Shown in pieces: positions 58,698 to 64,000 of a stretch of DNA of 64,000 nucleotides. This DNA comes from Streptomyces griseocarneus (GTDB lineage: Bacteria; Actinomycetota; Actinomycetes; Streptomycetales; Streptomycetaceae). The position numbers and the translations under genes are program-made. The notes beneath the pieces were generated by a model, which did not search any database, had not been told where the DNA came from, and saw only the letters and a program-made list of their open reading frames with translations. The stretch is from contig PENC01000007.1 of the NCBI GenBank assembly GCA_003674045.1, positions 265,923 through 329,922 on the forward strand, written 5' to 3'. The number at the start of each line of letters is the position of its first letter. Positions within the stretch are counted from its first letter, which is position 1.

Positions 58698-60695
58698 TCA
58701 CCCGATCTCGCCGAGCACCGACATGATCTCCTCCCGGTCCGCCGCGCCGAGCAACCGTTCCCGGAACCCCGCGTCCATCAGTTTCCGTGACAGCGTCGCG
58801 AGAATCCGCAGATGCTCGTCCCCGGCCGCGGCCTCCGGTACGGAGACCATGAAGACCAGCTGGGCCCGGGTCCCGTCCAGCGCCCCCCACTCGACGCCCG
58901 ACGCCGAGCGGGCGAAACCCACCACCGGTCCTGACACCGCGTCCGTCTTCGCGTGCGGTACGGCGATCGCGTCCCCGAGACCGGTCGTGCCCAGCTCCTC
59001 GCGGGCCAGCGCGGCGGCGACCAGTCCGTCGACGTCCGTCACCCTGCCGGAGGCGGCCAGCAGCCCGGCCATCTCCCGGATCGCCGCCTCCTTCGACTCC
59101 GCGGCGAGCCACGGCCGTACGGTCCGCTCGGTGAGATAACCGGACAGAACGGAAGAAGTGGAAGGGGTGGAAGAAGCGGAGGGGGCAGCGGGAGCGACAG
59201 GCGGGACCGCGGCAGGTCCGGCCGGGCCTGCCGCCCCGTTGCCCGAGGCCATGAGCGTCACGGTCGTCAGCGCCGTCACCACCGACCCGATGGCGATCGC
59301 GACGAAGAACATCGGGACGCCACCGACCGCCCCCAGCGCCGCCACCACCGGCCCGCCGTGCGGCACGCTGTCCGTCACCGCGGCCAGCCCCGCGACCGCC
59401 CCGGCCACCGCGCCGCCGAGCATATTGGCCGGGATGACCCGCGCCGGGCGGGCCGCCGCGAACGGAATAGCGCCCTCCGTGATGCCGAAGCAGCCCATGA
59501 ACAGCGCCGCCAGGCCCGTCTCCCGCTCCGGGTCCGTGAACATCCGGCGGCGCAGCACGGTGGCCAGGCCCTGCCCGAGCGGCGGCACCGGAATGGCCGC
59601 CGCGCACATGCCCATGATCTCCGGGCTGCTGGAGACCAGGCCCGCGCCGAAGAGGAAGGCCGTCTTGTTGACCGGGCCGCCCATGTCGAAGGCGATCATC
59701 AGGCCCAGCAGCACGCCCAGCAGCGCCGCGCTCGTCCCCGTCAGCCCGCCCAGCCAGCTCGTCAGATGTGCGAAGACCCAGGCGATGGGCCGCCCGATGA
59801 CATAGATGAAGAACAGCCCCAGCACGGTCGTCGACACGATCGGGATCACGATGACCGGCATGATCGGCCTGACGAACCGCGGGACTTCCACCAGCTTGAT
59901 CCAGCGCACCAGGTACCCGGCCAGGAATCCCGTGGCGATCGCCCCGATGAACCCCGCCCCGGCCTTGCTGTCGTACAGCTCCCCGTGCCCCGCGATCCAG
60001 CCGCCGATCATGCCCGGCACCAGTGCGGGCCGGTCCCCGATCGCGTAGGCGATATAGCCGGAGAGCACCGGGATCATCAGGGTGAAGCCGATGGTGCCGA
60101 TGTCGTTGACGTGCTGCCAGAAAGGGCTGTCGAAGACGATCCCGCGCGGGGTGGTGTGCCCGCCCAGCGCGAGCGAGACCGCGATCAGCAGCCCGCCCAC
60201 GACCACGAACGGGATCATGTACGAGACGCCGTTCATCAGTGCCTTGTAGACGGCGCCGCGCTCCCCGCCGCCGCCCGCCACGGCCGTCGGCAGCAGCCCG
60301 CTCGCGCCGCCGTCCCCGGCCCTGGTCCCGGGCCCCGCGTACACCGGCGCCGTACGCACCCGCTCGATCAGCCGCTCCGGGTGGTGGATGCCCTCCGCCA
60401 CCCCGACCGACAGCACCCGCTTGCCGACGAAGCGGCTCAGGTCGACGTCCTTGTCCGCGGCGACGATGATGCCGTCCGCCCGCCTGACATCGTTGTCGGT
60501 CAGGACGTTCTCCGCCCCGATCGAGCCCTGCGTCTCCACCTTCATCTCATGGCCGGAGGCCGCCGCGGCCTGCGTCAGCTTCTCCGCCGCCATATAGGTG
60601 TGGGCGATGCCCGTCGGGCACGCCGTCACCGCCAGCAGCCTGAGCCCCGGCCCGCTGCCCCCCGCGTCTTCGGAGGGACCGTCCGTACTGGTCAC
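58698..60695 (-). CDS. Fructose-type PTS permease, domain order IIB-IIC-IIA
   Basis: A 665-residue protein from GTG 60695 (GGAGGAGATCC upstream). IIB domain about residues 17-115 with the phospho-Cys 'TACPTGIAHTYMAAEKL' (C26), IIC membrane domain about 150-485, and C-terminal IIA (about 520-660; 'AIAVPHAKTD' carries the phospho-His). The domain order is B-C-A, unlike the A-B-C order of Streptomyces FruA as I recall it. It takes up fructose or a related sugar; no 1-phosphofructokinase is adjacent. Confidence 0.9.
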   Translation of the reverse strand: MTSTDGPSEDAGGSGPGLRLLAVTACPTGIAHTYMAAEKLTQAAAASGHEMKVETQGSIGAENVLTDNDVRRADGIIVAADKDVDLSRFVGKRVLSVGVAEGIHHPERLIERVRTAPVYAGPGTRAGDGGASGLLPTAVAGGGGERGAVYKALMNGVSYMIPFVVVGGLLIAVSLALGGHTTPRGIVFDSPFWQHVNDIGTIGFTLMIPVLSGYIAYAIGDRPALVPGMIGGWIAGHGELYDSKAGAGFIGAIATGFLAGYLVRWIKLVEVPRFVRPIMPVIVIPIVSTTVLGLFFIYVIGRPIAWVFAHLTSWLGGLTGTSAALLGVLLGLMIAFDMGGPVNKTAFLFGAGLVSSSPEIMGMCAAAIPVPPLGQGLATVLRRRMFTDPERETGLAALFMGCFGITEGAIPFAAARPARVIPANMLGGAVAGAVAGLAAVTDSVPHGGPVVAALGAVGGVPMFFVAIAIGSVVTALTTVTLMASGNGAAGPAGPAAVPPVAPAAPSASSTPSTSSVLSGYLTERTVRPWLAAESKEAAIREMAGLLAASGRVTDVDGLVAAALAREELGTTGLGDAIAVPHAKTDAVSGPVVGFARSASGVEWGALDGTRAQLVFMVSVPEAAAGDEHLRILATLSRKLMDAGFRERLLGAADREEIMSVLGEIG

Positions 60696-61082
60696 GTGGA
60701 TCTCCTCACCGCTCGTCGCGCGCGACGGTGTACGGATCACCCGCACACCGCGCGCTGACGGCATCCTCCAACACCCGTCCGTGGAGGAAAAGGATCACGG
60801 TCGCGGTGGCGGAACAAGGCCGGGCGGGGCTGGGGTTCGGCGGGGCCATCGGTGTAGATTCGTGACCAGCCAGACGTCGCTGCTGATGGCGGTCGGGCGG
60901 CCCGCACGACGGACCGGCCGAGGGAGAGAGGGCCTCCGACGGACTGCGCTGCGGCCAGGGGAGTGGTGGCTCCGGACAGGGTGCGACGCGCGCCCGCCCG
61001 GCATGCCGCCGGGCACCCCGGAAGACCGGCCGCGTGCACAGCCGTACCCGTTCTCGCCCGCCCCTCAGGAGGAGCAGCCCGT
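60696..61082 (+). other. Upstream region of ahcY
   Basis: 387 bases between the divergent PTS gene and ahcY. It contains AT-poor sequence, a GTGTAGATTCG (60852-60862; TAGATT could be a -10 motif) and a ribosome binding site CAGGAGGAGCAG before the ahcY ATG. No riboswitch could be fitted. Confidence 0.4.
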
Positions 61083-62540
<1,458 letters not shown>

Positions 62541-62561
62541 CACCACCACGGCACATACTGA

Positions 62562-62584
62562 GGTGGCTGCCGACAGCAGCCACC
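62562..62584 (+). terminator. First hairpin after ahcY
   Basis: GGTGGCTGC/GCAGCCACC, loop CGACA. Confidence 0.7.
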
Positions 62585-62598
62585 CCGGAAGCCGGAGC

Positions 62599-62630
62599 AC
62601 AGGCCCCCGCCCTCCTCGGCGGGGGCCTGT
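62599..62630 (+). terminator. Main ahcY terminator
   Basis: ACAGGCCCCCGCC pairs perfectly (13 bp) with GGCGGGGGCCTGT around a 6-base loop. Confidence 0.85.
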
Positions 62631-62654
62631 CCCGTTCGCGTCAAGGACCCCACC

Positions 62655-63293
62655 ATGCCTCGCGGCCGCTACTCCCTTTACGACCCGCACGACCACACCC
62701 CCCTCGGTGCGGAGCACTTCCACTGCGCCACCGGCCCCTCCGGCTGGCGCTACGTCTCCCAGCTCACCTCCCCCTCCGGCGACCACGCGGGCTCCGTCGA
62801 CCTCACCCTCGACGCCCTCGGCCGCCCGATCCGCGTCCAGCTCCACGCGGGGAGCTGGCAGGTACGGGGCGCGGCGCTCGACGGCGTCACCTGGGTGCGC
62901 ACGGACCCGACCGGCACACACGGAGAAGAAGGCAATGTGCAGGCGCACGCCTTCAGCGGGTCTTCCCCCGCCTTCTACGTGGCCCTGTCCAGGCTGCTGC
63001 GCCTCGCCCCCGGCGAGGGCGCGAAACGTATCCGGCTCGTCGGCTTCACCTCCCCCGTGCTGGCCCCGCGCACCTTCGACCAGGCGTGGGCCCTCGTCGC
63101 AAGAACAGCACACCCCACTGACAACGGGCCCCTGACCGTGGACGAGTACCAGGTCAGCGACCTGGAGACAGGGGAGCAGCACACGGTGCACCTGGCCGGT
63201 GACGTGGTGCTCGCGGCCCCGGGCGTGGAGCTGGAGGAGCTCGACACCCCGCCGTCGGCGTTCGACGATGTGCACGGGGCCCCGTCCTCCTGA
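62655..63293 (+). CDS. Hypothetical protein
   Basis: A 212-residue protein starting at ATG 62655, shortly after the ahcY terminator. Beta-rich ('GWRYVSQLTSPSGDHAGSVDLTLDALGRPIRVQLHAGSWQVRGAAL') with 'DNGPLTVDEYQVSDLETGEQHTVHLAGDVV' near the end. No signal peptide. It is upstream of an rRNA operon; family not recognised, although related proteins occur in Streptomyces. Confidence 0.65.
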   Translation: MPRGRYSLYDPHDHTPLGAEHFHCATGPSGWRYVSQLTSPSGDHAGSVDLTLDALGRPIRVQLHAGSWQVRGAALDGVTWVRTDPTGTHGEEGNVQAHAFSGSSPAFYVALSRLLRLAPGEGAKRIRLVGFTSPVLAPRTFDQAWALVARTAHPTDNGPLTVDEYQVSDLETGEQHTVHLAGDVVLAAPGVELEELDTPPSAFDDVHGAPSS

Positions 63294-63321
63294 TACTGTC
63301 CTCTTCGCCTCGCAAAACCTG

Positions 63322-63350
63322 TTGACACAGGCCGCGCGGGGAGGTAGATT
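63322..63350 (+). promoter_or_regulatory. rrn promoter with consensus hexamers
   Basis: TTGACA (63322-63327), 17-base spacer, TAGATT (63345-63350). The first of several rRNA promoters of the operon. Confidence 0.85.
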
Positions 63351-63368
63351 CGAACGGTTGCCGGGACC

Positions 63369-63397
63369 TGGACAGGATCCCTGGCAGCGGTTAGTAT
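63369..63397 (+). promoter_or_regulatory. Second rrn promoter
   Basis: TGGACA (63369-63374), 17-base spacer, TAGTAT (63392-63397). Confidence 0.75.
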
Positions 63398-63474
63398 CTG
63401 AATCGCTCCGATGGTGAATGGAAATTCGCGCGGAGCAACCCCGACCCCTTATGGGAAGCCAAAAGGCCGATTCG

Positions 63475-63606
63475 CTCGGCCGAAATGCTTCTGATAAAGT
63501 CGGTGAGGCCGGAAAGCGAAAGCGAGAAGGCCGAAACCCCGCTCCAACAGGGGGCCGGAAACGGAATCTGGACCGGAAACGGAACGGAAAACGGATCTGG
63601 TAAGGT
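63475..63606 (+). promoter_or_regulatory. Two weaker rrn promoters
   Basis: TAAAGT (63495-63500) and TAAGGT (63601-63606) lie in similar contexts (TCTGATAAAGTCGG and TCTGGTAAGGTTGG), as in the tandem promoters of Streptomyces rrn operons. The -35 elements are poorly defined. Confidence 0.55.
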
Positions 63607-63680
63607 TGGAAACACGAAAGACCGAAGGGAAGCGCCCGGAGGAAAGCCCGAGAGGGTGAGTACAAAGGAAGCGTCCGTTC

Positions 63681-63696
63681 CTTGAGAACTCAACAG
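63681..63696 (+). promoter_or_regulatory. rrn leader antitermination/processing element
   Basis: CTTGAGAACTCAACAG is the conserved leader element of actinomycete rRNA operons, about 200 bases before the 16S gene. Confidence 0.7.
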
Positions 63697-63892
63697 CGTG
63701 CCAAAAGTCAACGCCAGACTATAAAATACCCCGTCTCCAGCCTTAGGGCTGGGACGCGGTTCCTTTGAAAGTCCTGCCGGGTCCTTTGTGGATCGGGTAG
63801 GCAAACACAGCGAGGACGCTGTGCACGGCCGGGCTTATTCCGCCTGGTTGTGCCGCTCAACGCGAGTGTTGAACCCGATTACGGGTAAGCAT

Positions 63893-64000
63893 TCACGGAG
63901 AGTTTGATCCTGGCTCAGGACGAACGCTGGCGGCGTGCTTAACACATGCAAGTCGAACGATGAAGCCTTTCGGGGTGGATTAGTGGCGAACGGGTGAGTA
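63893..64000 (+). rRNA. rrs: 16S ribosomal RNA, 5' end (continues past the window)
   Basis: TCACGGAGAGTTTGATCCTG begins the gene, followed by GCTCAGGACGAACGCTGGCG and CATGCAAGTCGAACGATGAA. The variable part GAAGCCTTTCGGGGTGGATT is of Streptomyces type. The 3' end lies outside the window. Confidence 0.98.

Noticed and set aside
60842..61000. SAH riboswitch upstream of ahcY
   Set aside because: Some TGCGCTGCGGCCAGG-like text is present, but the paired helices of the SAH riboswitch cannot be formed around it.

Overview
The window is Streptomyces chromosomal DNA. It is very GC-rich, has a chaplin, WhiB, paired F420 genes and DUF397/DUF5753/DUF6879 regulatory loci, and ends in the first ~108 bases of a Streptomyces-type 16S rRNA gene. 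From memory, the order of genes in the right half resembles the whiB-to-ahcY region of S. coelicolor; I could not check this.

Region 1 (1 to ~3.9 kb) looks like the right-hand end of an integrated element: the tail of a protein cut by the window edge, two small accessory genes, a short GntR repressor with repeated GTCTAC sites, and a DUF5753 helix-turn-helix/DUF6879 locus ('set A'). It stops at a 20-codon fragment of the 3' end of an acyl-CoA dehydrogenase gene followed by a hairpin terminator. That is what is expected if an element inserted into the end of that gene. No integrase lies in the window.

Region 2 (~4 to 26 kb) is accessory: a possible immunity protein, a chaplin, a second DUF5753/DUF6879/DUF397 locus ('set B', half decayed), a third DUF5753/DUF397 pair ('set C'), Tat and Sec exported proteins, Imm49, AraC and MmyB-type regulators, truncated EF-hand and maleylpyruvate-isomerase-like genes, AsnB and a VOC protein. 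The most interesting signal is here. Sets A and B each carry two copies of a direct repeat with a 10-base period, GGAAC-N5-GGAAC in set A and GCAAC-N5-GCAAC in set B, at matching positions. They look like cognate, diverged operators of the two paralogous regulators.

Region 3 (26 to 41 kb) is a cell-envelope locus: five LytR-CpsA-Psr (LCP) proteins in three architectures, a family 2 glycosyltransferase, an exported PGRP-type amidase, a TIGR03089 protein, a sugar-nucleotide pyrophosphorylase and a 3-methyladenine glycosylase.

Region 4 (42 to 63 kb) is core chromosome: fbiB-fbiA, a cysteine dioxygenase, whiB with a long upstream region, a 1300-residue membrane glycosyltransferase with a DUF5719 partner, DUF3499, the mannose operon (phosphomannomutase, Trm112-like, SIS, manA, cation efflux), a fructose-type PTS permease, ahcY and the rrn promoters. 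Mannose-6-P/mannose-1-P enzymes, the GDP-mannose-type pyrophosphorylase, the glycosyltransferases and the LCP ligases together suggest glycopolymer synthesis and attachment to the wall. Convergent gene ends are often filled by one dispersed GC-rich repeat family.
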